From the NCBI GenBank assembly GCA_034401795.1, contig CM067372.1:33978351-34042350 (forward strand): a stretch of 64,000 bases of DNA, given 5' to 3'. This DNA is from Chaetoderma sp. LZ-2023a. Lineage: Eukaryota; Mollusca; Caudofoveata; Chaetodermatida; Chaetodermatidae. Below, one piece after another: positions 1 to 11,800 of the stretch (positions are counted from its first letter, which is position 1; every line of letters starts with the position of its first letter). The notes under the pieces are model-generated. The model made no database searches, had not been told where the DNA came from, and was given only the letters and a program-made list of their open reading frames with translations. A program made the position numbers and the translations under genes.

Positions 1-612
1 AGGGTGATAACTCTGTAATGAATAATTTTTTGGCCACGAAAAAAGAACATGCACATCTGCACATCATACTGATAATGTGGACAAAATTTAAAGTTAATCC
101 ATTGAGACCTCTAGGAGGAGTTGTGTTGACAAGAAATGATTGTCAGAGATGGATGGACTGGCAGACGGACATACATACATTTTGGACAGACGGATGGACA
201 TACAGATACACGGATAACACATGCACACCTATACGTGGTAATGATAACACGTACCAATTTTCAAAAGAATCGGAGCTAAACTGTATGAGGAGTTGCGTTG
301 ACAAGAAATGATTGTCAATGCAGTTTATGTATCGGCTTTAAGATACTTAAAGGGGGATAACTCTGTAATGAAGTTTTTTGGTCGCGAAAAGAGCACATGC
401 ACATCTACACATGAAACTGATAATGTCGACACAATTTTAAGTTAATCCATTGAGACCTCCAGGAGTTGCGATGACAAGAAATGGTTGGCAATGCAGTTTA
501 TGTATCGGCTTTAAGATATATAAAGGGGGATAACTCTGTAATGAACAATATTTCGGACGCAAAAAAGCACATGCACATCCGCACATGATACTGATAATGT
601 GGACGAAATTGA
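1..612. repeat. Three degenerate copies of a ~175-bp interspersed repeat
   Basis: The phrase GGGGATAACTCTGTAATGA (or close) occurs near 1, 353 and 526. Each time it is followed by similar text (a GCACATGCACATC stretch, TGATAATGT, a GTTAATCCATTGAGACC block) and then by GTTGCG(T/A)TGACAAGAAATG. The last two copies are about 175 bp apart. The first is interrupted by roughly 140 bp of unrelated sequence near 146-285. All copies lie in intron 1 of the DNAI2 gene. No protein is supported. The motif resembles repeats common in molluscan DNA, which is recalled knowledge, not a database result. Confidence 0.6.
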
Positions 613-718
613 TTTTCCAATGCTGCGAATGGATGATTTCAGATTTGAATAGGTATAATTATATAGTTGAATTACATTTATCTGCAGCCATCATAAACCA
701 ACAAACTTCCGGGATTCT

Positions 719-1874
719 AACAGCTGTACGCATCTACAATCCACATTCACTCCACAAGCTAACAGCTGTACACATCTACAATCCACATTCAGTCCACAAG
801 CTAACAGCTGTACACATCTACAATCCACATTCAGTCCACAAGCTAACAGCTGTACACATCTACAATCCACATTCACTCCACAAGCTAACAGCTGTACACA
901 TCTACAATCCACATTCACTCCACAAGCTAACAGCTGTACACATCTACAATCCACTTTCACTCTGCAAGCTAACAGCTGTACACATCTACAATCCACATTC
1001 ACTCCACAAGCTAACAGCTGTACACATCTACAATCCACATTCACTCCACAAGCTAACAGCTGTACACATCTACAATCCACATTCACTCCACAAGCTAACA
1101 GCTGTACACATCTACAATCCATTCACTCCATAAGCTAACAGCTGTACACATCTACAATCCACATCCAATCCACAAGCTAACAGCTGTACACATCTACGAT
1201 CCACATTCACTCCACAAGATAACAGCTGTACACATCTACAATCCACATTCACTCCACAAGCTAACAGCTGTACACATCTACGATCCACATTCACTCCACA
1301 AGATAACAGCTGTACACATCTACGATCCACATTCACTCCACAAGCTAACAGCTGTACACATCTACGATCCACATTCACGCCACAAGATAACAGCTGTACA
1401 CATCTACAAGCCACATTCACTCCACAAGCTAACAGCTGTACACATCTACAATCCACATTCACTCCACAAGCTAACAGCTGTACACATCTACAATCCATTC
1501 ACTCCACAAGCTAACAGCTGTACACATCTACAATCCACATCCAATCCACAAGCTAACAGCTGTACACATCTACGATCTACATTCACTCCACAAGATAACA
1601 GCTGTACACATCTACAATCCACATTCACTCCACAAGATAACAGCTGTACACATCTACTATCCACATTCACTCCACAAGCTAACAGCTGTACACATCTATA
1701 ATCCATATTCAATCCACAAGCTAACAGCTGTACACATCTGCAATCCACATTCACTCAACAAGCTAACAGCTGTACACATCTACAATCCACATTCACCTCT
1801 CAAGCTAACAGCTGTACACATCTAGAAACCACATTCACTCCGCAAGCTAACAGCTGTACACATCTAGAATCCAT
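719..1874. repeat. 42-bp tandem array, 27 full units plus a partial one
   Basis: Units begin AACAGCTGTACACATCTACA and repeat every 42 bp from 719 to 1849, with two 40-bp units at 1097 and 1473. A partial unit ends near 1874. Each unit carries the palindromic E-box CAGCTG. Variants (CGATCC versus CAATCC, AAGAT versus AAGCT) recur in the same order after nine units, showing a higher-order period of 376 bp. Because 42 is a multiple of three, several frames on both strands stay open through the array; these are not genes. The array begins about 18 bp inside intron 1 of DNAI2. Confidence 0.95.
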
Positions 1875-1886
1875 AGCTTTCAGTAC

Positions 1887-1892
1887 CCATAC
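1887..1892 (-). other. 5' splice donor of DNAI2 exon 1
   Basis: On the minus strand the exon ends ...CATGAG and continues GTATGG. G at the last exon base and GT at the first intron bases fit a donor site. The family alignment also breaks exactly here. Reading on gives tandem-repeat translation only. Confidence 0.8.
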
Positions 1893-2075
1893 CTCATGTT
1901 CAGACATCTCTTGTACGCATTGTATTCCCGAATCAACAGGATTCCGCTCAACAAAGTTATCTGCTAGAGCGGGATCTGGAGTTATATCGACATGAAGCTC
2001 TGCCGCCCTGTCTGAGAAGTTACATTGACGACCAAATTCACTCCGCTTCTTCGTATAAACATATACAATCTCCAT
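1893..2075 (-). CDS. DNAI2: Dynein axonemal intermediate chain 2, first coding exon (61 codons)
   Basis: The exon encodes the start of an outer-arm dynein intermediate chain, a WD-repeat scaffold that holds dynein heavy chains on axonemal doublets in motile cilia and sperm tails. The translation starts [15 protein letters not shown] and contains [20 protein letters not shown] and MSEHE. This matches the conserved N-terminus of animal DNAI2 almost without gaps. The ATG at 2075-2073 is the family's usual start. Coding stops agreeing with the family right after MSEHE, where a GTATGG donor follows (GT at 1892-1891). The WD repeats must lie on later exons beyond position 1, outside the window. The tandem array fills the start of intron 1. 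This is the only host gene exon recognised with confidence, and its family match leaves little room for another identity. Confidence 0.93.
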
Positions 2076-2281
2076 GATCGCTCACTAGCGTTCTCAAGAA
2101 GCAGCTCAGTGTTAATAATACAGGATCAGCTGAAAAGATAATAAAACACCAATTCTGTTAGTCCATATAGCGCACAATTTGGTTGTCTCAGTTTTCAGTG
2201 TTCAAGTCTTAACTTGATCTGCCAATGGATCTTTCTAAACACCACTGCAGAATACATCTTTGCCTGGCTTGAGTGCTAGCA
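2076..2281 (-). promoter_or_regulatory. Likely 5' UTR and proximal promoter of DNAI2
   Basis: This is the 206 bp between the DNAI2 start codon and the TIR element upstream. It should hold the 5' UTR and possibly the transcription start. I found no clear TATA box and no convincing RFX X-box by eye, so the assignment rests on position alone. Confidence 0.35.
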
Positions 2282-2525
2282 GTGCACCAGGGCTTCGTTT
2301 CTGAGGTGAGCTATCACTCTCACTCGTATAGCTTGCCTAACTTTTCATCGCAGGGGAGCAATTAATCGTTCAACTCAAATCTTAAAACTGAAATCAAAAT
2401 TTGAATATTTTGATCTAAAAATAATGTTATTGATAGATTTTCATTCAACCAGACGAGTGATCACTCGCCTAGCACTGATCTTTGAGATCTCATCATATAT
2501 TTCTAGAAACGAAGCCCTGGTGCAC
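2282..2525. mobile_element. Small non-autonomous TIR element (MITE-like, 232 bp)
   Basis: CAGGGCTTCGTTTCT at 2288-2302 is repeated in perfect inverse orientation at 2505-2519. GTGCAC directly abuts both ends (2282-2287 and 2520-2525), consistent with a target-site duplication, although GTGCAC is itself palindromic. The interior has no open frame. The CAGGG end recalls hAT elements, but a 6-bp duplication is not typical of that group, so the superfamily is left open. It sits about 210 bp upstream of the DNAI2 start codon. Confidence 0.75.
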
Positions 2526-2619
2526 CCTGGTGAAAAGTCTGGAATTCCCTGAATATCCTGGCATTTACAGACCTGTCAACCCCAAGTACAAGCACTCAGT
2601 AGGTTCATGTAGAAAATGC

Positions 2620-2735
2620 ATGATTTTCAGTGGTTTCACACACCCTTTCAGTAGTGGATTTTCAGTAGTTTCACTCACACTTTCAGTAGTCGATTTTCAG
2701 TAGTTTCACACACTCAGCAGTGGATTTTCAGTATT
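2620..2735. repeat. Short ~35-bp tandem repeat, about three copies
   Basis: The phrase GATTTTCAGTAGTTTCACAC recurs at about 2620, 2656, 2691 and (partial) 2722, each followed by a CACTTTCAGTAGT-type tail. No coding signal is present. Confidence 0.7.
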
Positions 2736-2739
2736 TTGA

Positions 2740-4549
2740 GGCATAGTGATTAAAAAGCAACAAAACGCACAATGCAACTCCATTTACATGGCAAGAGAAG
2801 ACTCTCTTTGACATTTTACCTCAAGAATGATTGGCTCAGTGAATGATCCCGCCATTCCAGTGATAAAATTTTAAAATAGTCATCTTGTATTGTGCGAGTT
2901 CATTCATTTGTTAATTACACCTTTGGACTGAAACTTGCTATTGATTTGCAATGCCCATATTATCACCTTTCTTACTGTTCTTCAAAACCAGACACATTTT
3001 CGGTATCACTTATACAAATGTGCTTTGAACCTAGGGTTGGATGGTTCGGCCTAAATGAAAGCCGGTGACGATATCACTATTTAAACTGGTTTAACCGAAA
3101 TACCGGTTTAATGGGCTAGACTGATCGAAAATAATTTGAAATATGAAAACATGCCGTTTTCATTAGCTACAGTACATGTATTTTGCCACGAAATTAGAAT
3201 GGTAACTACGTACGACTGTTCACTTCAATGATAACTATCTCAAAATAGCAGTTAAAATAACTTAAATAAATAAAGTCTGGTTCATGTGATGTGGTAAAAA
3301 TAACATTAACTACTAAAATGTTGATTTTCAACACTGTTATTAGGTTACCATTTTCGAAAGCGTAATAAAATCTAATGCATGAAAGTAGGAACCCGGATAT
3401 GAGAGCGAGTTTAGGCTCCTAGCAGAGTAGCGCTGATATGGTTAGAGTTCGTATAACCACCTACCGTATGATCTAGTCTAGTACATGTACGTCACGTGTT
3501 TGTATTCGAGTACTCCTTATTTAGTAATACTCCTCAATAAACTGTCATTCACACGGGTGAATGTCATTCAGCACGTAACTAAATCGCACCTCAAGAATTC
3601 TCACAAAAAACTGTCTGTTTGACTATTTTTCGAGAGCATATATGTCATCTAATAAAGAGATTATGATACTTTGACAACATTTAAACGCAATGATTCACGT
3701 GAATCTAACTTAAATCAACACTCCGTAGTCCGTAAGATATATGAAAACGAAAAAGACCGGGCTGTAAAACAAAACTATGTGATTCTCACTCTATTGACCA
3801 AAAGTCATTCATTTCATTCATAAAATCAATAGTAGTGAATATCCCGGCGGAAGAATTCATTAACAACCAATCACATTACGCCTGCTAGTATTTGAGAGGC
3901 TAAGAGGTTTATTTTACTTGTAACTGGTCCGCCAAAGTAAGAAGCGACTTAATCGTTTTCATTTCTCGGGTGTTCAAGCAATTTGTCTCGTATGTCTTAT
4001 TCCGTGCTGGATCATTTTATGTTTGTCGAAATCTAACGGCTTGACAAAAGGATTATTTGTTACAATGAAATTTAAATTTTCAAATTATTCAATCTTACTT
4101 TGAACCCACTGCTGGCAAATCAAATCATATTTGCCGACTGTCATCCTCGGCCACTTTGTTGGGATTTCACCAACGCCCTTGCTTTCTCATGGCTAATAGT
4201 TATAGATGACTGTATTTTTTGGTAGCAAATGGTTACCCAGTGGATGATAATATTAAACTCAAGTCAAGAACAAACTAGTTTAGGACAGTCACCAGATTTC
4301 AAGCAATGGCGATCTTACAGACGTTTTTTTGCCTTTTTTATTTTATGGTTTTTAAACCGTCGCCATAAAAAACTGTCAGACGGTGTGAAATGGCATACAG
4401 CCCAGCCCTATTTAAACCTGGTTTTTTATTGATGTTGCAACATTATCAGGTCTGCTCAGTGGTGCCACGAAGCTTGGTGATTATTTTCCATATTTAGACA
4501 CCAATTTGGAAAACAAACACTGAAATCCACTTTCCAGAAAATACCATAC
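2740..4549. other. AT-rich intergenic stretch, no gene seen
   Basis: No open frame with family resemblance was found. Near 2810-2875 there is a decayed inverted pair (ATTTTACCTC... and ...CAGTGATAAAAT) that resembles the foldback family better preserved at 60.27 kb. Around 3060-3115 there are a few ACCGGTTT motifs. The rest shows nothing I can name. Confidence 0.5.
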
Positions 4550-5817
4550 AGCAGATCCACAGATGTCTATCATTTGACCGTAAAGAGTCTGTCCGTTTCT
4601 TGTACTTGGTCCAAGCATGGACCGGACACAAGGCACTGGCACCACGACCATACCTGGTTAGTTTCGGTATTATGATTGGTTTGCCGGGATATCTCAAAGA
4701 TTGGTTCTTTGACATAAATTCTGCTCTTGGAAGCAGTAGATGCAGACCCTCTCCAGAGACAATAAATTGGCCCCTCTCTGCTGAAAGTGCATGGATCTCA
4801 CTGCGCCTTCTAGCTGAGGAAGCTGCCAATAGAAAGACTGCCTTAGAGTCAGATGGTTTAGACTAACCGAACCCAAAGGTCCGAAAGGGTGCTGGGTTAG
4901 CACATTAAGCACCAAAGATAGACTCCAGGCTGGAATGACTACAGGTAGTCTCGGTCAGAGATTGCTCATTCCCTTCACCATCATGTTTAATTGGGCCACC
5001 TCTGGACTATCCATGTTGGCTAAACACGGGATAACTGATGACAAAGCTGACTTGTATCCAGCAATCGTGACAGCTAATCCTGTAAAGAATAGCTCACAAA
5101 GAAAGACTGCTATTTGCTGAATAGTGGATTGAAAGGAATCAATATCCTTTCCTTCACACCACTCTGCAAATTTGGTAACCTTGTGGTTATATGACTTGAA
5201 GGTTGACATCCTTCTCGCGACTGCAATGAAATCCGCAGCCTGTTGAGAAAAGCCTTCCGACCTAGAACGTTGTTTTGCAACATCCAGTCATCCACGCAGT
5301 CAATTTGAACATTTCGGGCCACTCGTGTAGGAAGCGGCCCGTGGTCTGGGAGATTATGTTCGGAATATCTGGCAGTTGCACTGGATTGTCCACCAGCAGA
5401 TCCAAAAGATCCGTGAACCACACCCTGCCAGGCCAAAAGGCTCTATTAGCAGGACCAGGTACGTTTCTTCCCTGATCTTCACCAAGACCTTCGGAAGAAG
5501 GAAGGTGGGTAGGTATGCCTACGCATGCATCCTTCTCCAGCTTATCGCCAGTGTTTGTATCAATGGCATTTGGATCTGGAATCAGCGAGACATAACTCAT
5601 GATTTGAACATTTGCCTTTGTGGCGAACAAATCCACGTTCGGTTTACCCCAATGCTCGAAGAGCCTCTGTAGAACTGGAGAGTTGAGAGACCATTCTGTT
5701 GGCAGAATTCTCTGTCTGCGAGACAAAGCATCCACCAGAATGTTCAATCGCCCAGGAATGGGAGCTGCTTTCAAAACAACTGAGTAATTCCTGCACCATT
5801 GAAACAAGTGCCACTCC
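4550..5817 (-). pseudogene. DIRS fragment E: decayed RNaseH end, methyltransferase-like domain and recombinase
   Basis: Frames at 5807-5262 read the end of RNase H and the methyltransferase-like domain (PGRLNILVDALSRRQR, KPNVDLFATKANVQ). Frames at 5209-4955 and 4829-4550 read the recombinase N-half (STFKSYNHKVTKFAEWCEG) and core (SSARRRSEIHALSAERG). They match the intact copy at 8.0-15.2 kb domain by domain but need several frame changes and lack RT, gag, the C-terminal recombinase and both termini. It is the oldest-looking DIRS remnant here, on the same strand as the array that follows. Confidence 0.85.
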
Positions 5818-6381
5818 TACAGCTACAACTCTCAGCCAAATTGATTTCAAAATAATCACATGATTTTGTATCAATATGTATTCTCTATACTCTACCCTAG
5901 GAATTGAAACTGTGCAACTAGAATTTTCAGTTATACAACAACCCACAATCATGAAAGCCTCACCAGCAAAGCAAGATTTATGTCTTATTTTGTTGGCTAT
6001 GATGTAATGACAATGAGTATGTTACATGTAGCATGCGAAAGTGTCTAACGGTATCCATTTGAGATACAGTGGGAAGGGAATAGGCTTTGAGAACATTGCC
6101 ATACTTCAGGAAAGATTAATTTCATCAAACTTAAATTAGATATTGAAATATTTACATGTTTATGTGCATTTAAACATAGAAAGCAAAGGTTATCTGCCAC
6201 TTTCAATTTGATATAATTTTGCATAAACCATTCAGGATGCTGGTTGACTAACTTTACTAGCTAGTTTACTATTTCAATTTAAGCTGGGATCTAGCCAACT
6301 ATATTTAACTATGGTTAACCTGTAGAACTTGACCATAAATATGGTATACAATTAATTTCATCCACAAGTATGTCAAAAATA
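5818..6381. other. Gap between DIRS fragments, no gene seen
   Basis: AT-rich sequence with no open frame of note and no resemblance to the DIRS body. It ends at the 3' junction of copy D. Confidence 0.5.
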
Positions 6382-8037
6382 AGATTGGAAGGAAATTTCA
6401 ATTTCCCTTTCTCCGAGATCTAACCATACTTACCATTACATTACTCATTGATAACAAGCTATCCTGATACTAGGAATCTAGATTTAGTACGCTTTACCGG
6501 CTCCTGGAACCGGGTACCCGCCTCCCAACAAACGGGTACCCGCCTGCCAGAGGCACTCATATTGTTAGCATAGCTCGCAAACAAGAGAATACCCATGGCT
6601 TGCCTCCATGGGGCTTGGAGGCAGGGTCCGTAATGTAATGGTAAGTATTGTTAGATCTCGGAGAAAAGGAAATTGAAATTTCCTTCATTCTCCTTCGATC
6701 AATACTTACCATTAAATTACTCATTGATAACACCAGATTTAGTCAGCAACCTGGTGGGAAGGGGCAAGCCATACAAAGCCTCTTTTGCCCCTGGAGAAAG
6801 AACTTAGACCTGAAGTTGACATACGGAGACCTAAAAGGACCGACAAGTTCTGGGACCGAATCACATTCGCATCACCGCTCCCGCCCCCCCTTTTTTCTCC
6901 TAAGGGAGAGAACTCACGAACATGCATCTCACATGAAAACACAAATATGCGAAGAGGGTTAACAGCTCTTTGCATATATTAGCCTAGGAATGAGCATGAA
7001 TATATAAGATGAATGATCATGATATATAAACATAGTACAAAAAACTGTCTAACTTGAATTACCTCATGAATTATGGATTGCAGACATGGAGCCAGCAACC
7101 AACACACTTTCGACCAAACGTGTTCCATACGGTTGCATTTCTCTCGCCTGTCCATGTCTGTTCTTGCTACTTTTGCTTTTCAAAGTACCAAAAGGAGGAG
7201 AACAGTGTGGCCATAAACTATCGTCTCAAAACAGCTAAAGCATACGTGACACTCATGGTTGTAATCCTCTCGCTTGACCATGTCTGTTCCATAACTTTTG
7301 TTTTTTCAAGTATCAAAAGGGAGAATAACAGTGTGGCCGTTTAACTATTGTTTCAAAACAGCTAAAGCGAGTGGATTGGCTGAATCTGACATATTCCTCA
7401 TATAGTAATCCGTGAAAGAGGACTCACAGTGCCATTGTGCAACGGCCATGCTGTCCTCTAATGGGACACCATTGAACAGGGTGGTCGAGGCGGCTATTCC
7501 TCTAACATCGTGAGCCCTAGCACATTGCACCCGGTGCCCAGTCGCAATCTTGTGGGTAGTCTGAATGCATTCGACTACCCAACGAGAGATAGAATCCATG
7601 GATGTGGTGCCATATGGCATTTTATGGCAGATCCACAGATGTCTATCAATCGACCGTAAAGAATCCGTCCATTTCTTGTACTTAGTCAAAGCATGGACTG
7701 GACACGAGGCACTGGCATCACGATCAAACATTGTTAATTTTGGTATAATGATCGGTTTGCCGGGATATTTCAAAGATTGATCCTTTGACAAAAACTCTGC
7801 TCTTGGCAGCAGTCGCAGACCCTCTCCGGAGACAATAAATCGGCCCCTCTCTGCTGAAAGGGCATGGATTTCAATGCGCCTGCTCGCTGAGGAAGCTGCC
7901 AATAGAAAAGCCGCCTTTAGAGTCAAATGCTTTAGACTAGCCAAACCCAATGGTTCGAAAGGGTGCTTGGCCAGTACATTAGCCACCAAAGATAGACTCC
8001 AGGCTGGAATGAGTACCGGTTGTCTCGGTCGGAGATT
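6382..8037 (-). mobile_element. DIRS copy D, 5'-deleted (3' terminus, 3' UTR and recombinase C-half)
   Basis: Reading the minus strand from 8037, there is a recombinase C-half, a 3' non-coding region, an internal complementary region near 6630-6720, and a right-hand terminal repeat ending next to 6386. The terminal text is a diverged version of the termini of copies A and F. Gag, RT and the 5' terminus are missing. The 3' end is followed on the minus strand by AATCT (complement at 6382-6386), the same kind of core as at other insertion points. At 8033-8037 the recombinase gene is cut by the 3' end of copy A. Confidence 0.85.
7345..8036 (-). pseudogene. Tyrosine recombinase C-terminal half of copy D
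   Basis: The frame reads NLRPRQPVLIPAWSLSLVANV through the catalytic arginine box (SASRRIEIHAL), the H-x-x-R box (RAHDVRGIAAS) and the tyrosine (TDYYMRNMS), and stops at 7345. The N-terminal arm is absent. The open frame's first residues come from copy A's terminal repeat, not from the recombinase. The catalytic residues survive, but without the N-terminal DNA-binding part and its own 5' end it is a fragment. Confidence 0.85.
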
Positions 8038-8395
8038 GCAGGAAATGTCAATTTCCCTTTCTCCGAGATCTAACAATACTCACCATTCTGTTACTTCTGA
8101 TATACAGCTGGCCTTGACAGCGGCTCTAGGATTATAGACTTAGAAAGCTTTACCGACTCCTGGGAACCGGGTACCCGGCTCCCCACTGCCGAGTACCCGT
8201 TTACCATAGAGCTCATATTGTTTGCATAGCCACCAAACAAGAGAAAACTATGGCTTGCCTCCGTGGGGCTGGGAGGCTGGGTCCGTAACAGAATGGTGAG
8301 TATTGTTAGATCTCGGAGAAAGGGAAATTGACATTTCCTGCATTCTCCTTCGATCAATACTCACCATTCTGTTACTTCTGATATACACCAGATTT
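8038..8395 (-). repeat. 3' terminal module of copy A: right ITR plus internal complementary region
   Basis: From 8395 downwards on the minus strand, the complement of the 5' end is followed directly by the complement of the 3' end (about 8395-8287), then a spacer with GGACCCAGCCTCCC, then the right terminal repeat (GGTACTCGG ... GGTGAGTATTG) and the outer end GTTAGATCTCGGAG...GACATTTCC. The first part is the internal complementary region thought to splint the two ends when the circle is closed. Confidence 0.85.
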
Positions 8396-8884
8396 GATCA
8401 GTAACCTGGTGGGAAGGGGCAAGCCATACATGCTAATTTTGCCCCTTGGAGAAAGATTTTAGACTTCAAACTTGACTAACGGAGACCTAAAAGGACCGTC
8501 AAGTTCACGGAACCGAATGACATTCGCGTCACAGCCACCCCCCCTTTTTCATCCTAAGAAAAGGGAGAGAACTAACGAACATGTATCTCGCCTGAAACAC
8601 CAATATGCCAAGAGGGTTAACTACTCCCTGCATATCGCTTGTATTAGCCTGGGAATGAGCATGAATATATAAGATGAATGAACATGATACATATACATAA
8701 TACAAAAAACTCTCACTTGTTGAATTACCTTATGATAACAGGACTTCAGACGTACCGCCTACAACCATACACCGGTTCGGCCATCAGTGACACAATCTGG
8801 TTGACATCCTCTCGCTTGACCATGCCTGCTTTAGGTTCTTTTCTTACCAAAGTGAAAAAAGGGGAAAAGCAGTGTGGTCACTAA
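8396..8884 (-). other. 3' untranslated region of DIRS copy A
   Basis: This lies between the recombinase stop and the internal complementary region. The same text, diverged, follows the recombinase in copies C, D and F. It includes a C-run on the plus strand next to CTTTTT (about 8535-8550), an inverted pair around GGGGCAA...TTGCCCC, and no coding potential. Confidence 0.7.
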
Positions 8885-11800
8885 CTATCGTTTCAAAACA
8901 ACTAAAGCGAGTGGATTGGCTGAGTCTGACACATCCCTCATATAGTAATCCATAAATGAGGACTCACAGTGCCATTGTGCAATGGCCATGATGTCCTCTA
9001 ACGGAACACCATTGTAAAGGGCGGTCGAGGCGGCTATTCCTCTAACATCGTGTGCCCTTACGCCCTGCACCTGGTGCCCAGTCGCCATCTCATGAGTAGT
9101 CTGAATGCATTCGACCACCCAACGAGAGATAGTATCCATGGATGCGGCGCCATAAGGCTTTTTATGGAAGATCCACAGATGTCTATCGTTCGACCGTAAC
9201 GAGTCAGTCCGTTTCTTGTACTTAGTCAAAGCACGGACCGGGCACCAGACACTGGCATCACGATCAAACCTGGTTAACTTCGGTATAATGATCGGTTTGC
9301 CGGGATATCTCAAAGATTGGTTCTTTGACATAAATTCTGCTCTTGGCAGAAGACGCAGACCTTCTCCAGAAACAATAAATCGGTTCCTCTCTGCCGAAAG
9401 CGCATGGATCTCACTGCGCCTTCTAGCTGAGGAAGCTGCCAATAGAAAGACCGCCTTTAGAGTCAAATGCTTTAGACTAGCCGAACGCAACGGTTCGAAT
9501 GGGTGCTTGGCCAGTACATTAAGCACTAAAGATAGACTCCAGGCTGGAATGACTACCGGTTGTCTCGGGCGGAGATTGCTCATTCCCTTCAACATCACGT
9601 TTAACTGGGCCACCTCTGGACTATCCCTGTTGGCTAGACAAGGGATAACTGATGCCAAAGCTGACTTGTATCCAGCAATTGTGACGGGAGCTAGTCCTGT
9701 AAAGAACAGCTCACAGAGAAAGTCTGCTATTTGCTGAATAGTGGATTGAAAGGTATCAATACCCTTTTCTTCACACCAGTCTGCAAATCTGTTAACCTTG
9801 TTGTTATATGACTTGAAGGTTGACCTCCTTCTCGCAGCCGCGATAAAATCAGCAGCCTGTCGAGAAAAGCCTTCCGACGTGGAACGTTGTTTGACAACAT
9901 CCACGCAGTCAATTTGAACATTTCGGGACGCTCGTGTAGGAAGCGTCCCTTGGCCTGGGAGATTATGTTCGGAATCTCGGGCAACTGCACAGGATTTTCC
10001 ACCAGCAGATCTAGAAGATCCGTGAACCACGCCCTGCTCGGCCAATACGGCGCTATTAGCAGGACCAGACACGGTTCCTCCCTGACCTTCACCAATACCT
10101 TCAGTAGAAGAATGGTGGGTGGATACGCGTAAGCGTGCATCCCTCTCCAGCTTATCGCCAGAGCGTCTGTATCGACGGCATTTGGATCTGGAATCGGCGA
10201 GACATATGTCATGATTTGAGCATTTTCCTTTGTGGCGAACAAGTCCACGTTGGGTTTGCCCCAATGCTCGAAGATCCGTCGCAGAACTGGAGGGTTGAGG
10301 GACCATTCTGTTGGCAGGATTCTCTGTCTGCGAGACAAAGCATCCGCCAGAATGTTCAATCGGCCAGGAATATGAGCTGCTTTCAAAACAACCGAGTAAT
10401 TCCTGCACCATTGAATCAAGTGCCACACCCTGATGCACAGGGTGGGCGACCTGGTCCCTCCTTGGCGATTTATATATGATACTACTGTCGAATTGTCCGA
10501 CCGTATCAATATCACCTTGCCCCTGATCATCGGAAGGAACTCTTCCAACGCCAGTTCCACTGCCATCATTTCCAACAGATTGATATGCAGCTGACTCTCC
10601 GGGAGAGTCCATGTGCCCGAGACCTGGTGTTCTCCCAGGCAGGCACCCCACCCTTCCAGCGATGCATCCGTGTAAACGGACAGCTGGGGGTGGGGTAGGT
10701 GCAGCGAAACCCCTATTAGGAGATTCTGACGCTGTTTCCACCATAGAAGATGCGATATTATCGGCTCCAAAACTGGCACCAGTTTTGACAGGGGTTCTGT
10801 TCTCTGTTTCCACAGAGACATCAGATACAACTGGATAGGTCTTCGCATTAGAGCAGCGTACGGGATAACCTGCTCCATGGAGACCATCATGCCCAGCATC
10901 TGAAGGAACCGCCTCGCCTGAATGTGGTTTCCCACTCGAAAACTCCCGAGGATGGCTAACAGAGACACCACTCTGGGCTCTGACGGGTAAACCCTGCCCT
11001 CCTCGAGGTCGAATCGCATCCCCAAATAAACGAAATGTTGAGTGGGTGTCAACTCGGATTTCTCCTCGTTGACTATCCAGCCTAGACCTGAAAGTAACTT
11101 CAGAGTCAGAGCAGTATCCACGTTCAACCTGGCTGCCGAGTCTGCCTTGAGCAGCCAGTCGTCTATGTAGGTGTGTAGCACCACGTTCTCTTTTCTGAGA
11201 AACGCTGTCACCGCAAGGACCACTCTTGTGAAAACCCTCGGAGCTGTCGACAGGCCAAACGGGAGAACTGTAAACTCCCATACTTGATTCTGAAACGCAA
11301 ATCTCAGAAACCTGTGCCAACTCCGATTGATTGGAATGTGGAAATATGCATCTTTCAGATCGATCGATACACACCACATTCCTTTCCTCAATCCCGCCAT
11401 TACCGACCTCGGTGTTTCCATCTGGAACCGAGGCATATGGATAAACCAATTTAATGGCCTGAGATTGAGTATGGGTCTCCATCCCCCCGTGCTCTTGGGG
11501 ACAAGGAACATGTTTGAATAGAAGCCTGGAGTGTTCCGGTTTGCTGGTTTTATTGCTCCCTTCAGAAGCAAACCCGACACTTCCTTTTGAACGGCTTCTA
11601 ACTTGTCTGGCTCCCTTGGTACGGGTGTCCAGACTGGTGCCAAAGACAGATTTTGTGGCGGAAAGTCCCACCACTCCGGCATGTAACCCTGGGATAACCA
11701 TCCCAGGACCAGACTGTCTGACATCACACCTCGCCAAACCTCGACGAAACGCATGAGCCTTCCACCCACCATAGATGCCTCGACGTCTAACGGGGTTGTC

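Noticed and set aside
585-1754. Long repetitive open frames on both strands
   Set aside because: They are the 42-bp array read in frame (14 codons per unit). Openness in several frames follows from the unit length.
719-1874. CRISPR-like look of regular repeats
   Set aside because: Units are directly adjacent with no spacers, in an intron of an animal gene.
8091-8357. 88-codon frame in the DIRS terminus (also 21176-21442)
   Set aside because: Lies across the inverted terminal repeat and complementary region, which explains its conservation.
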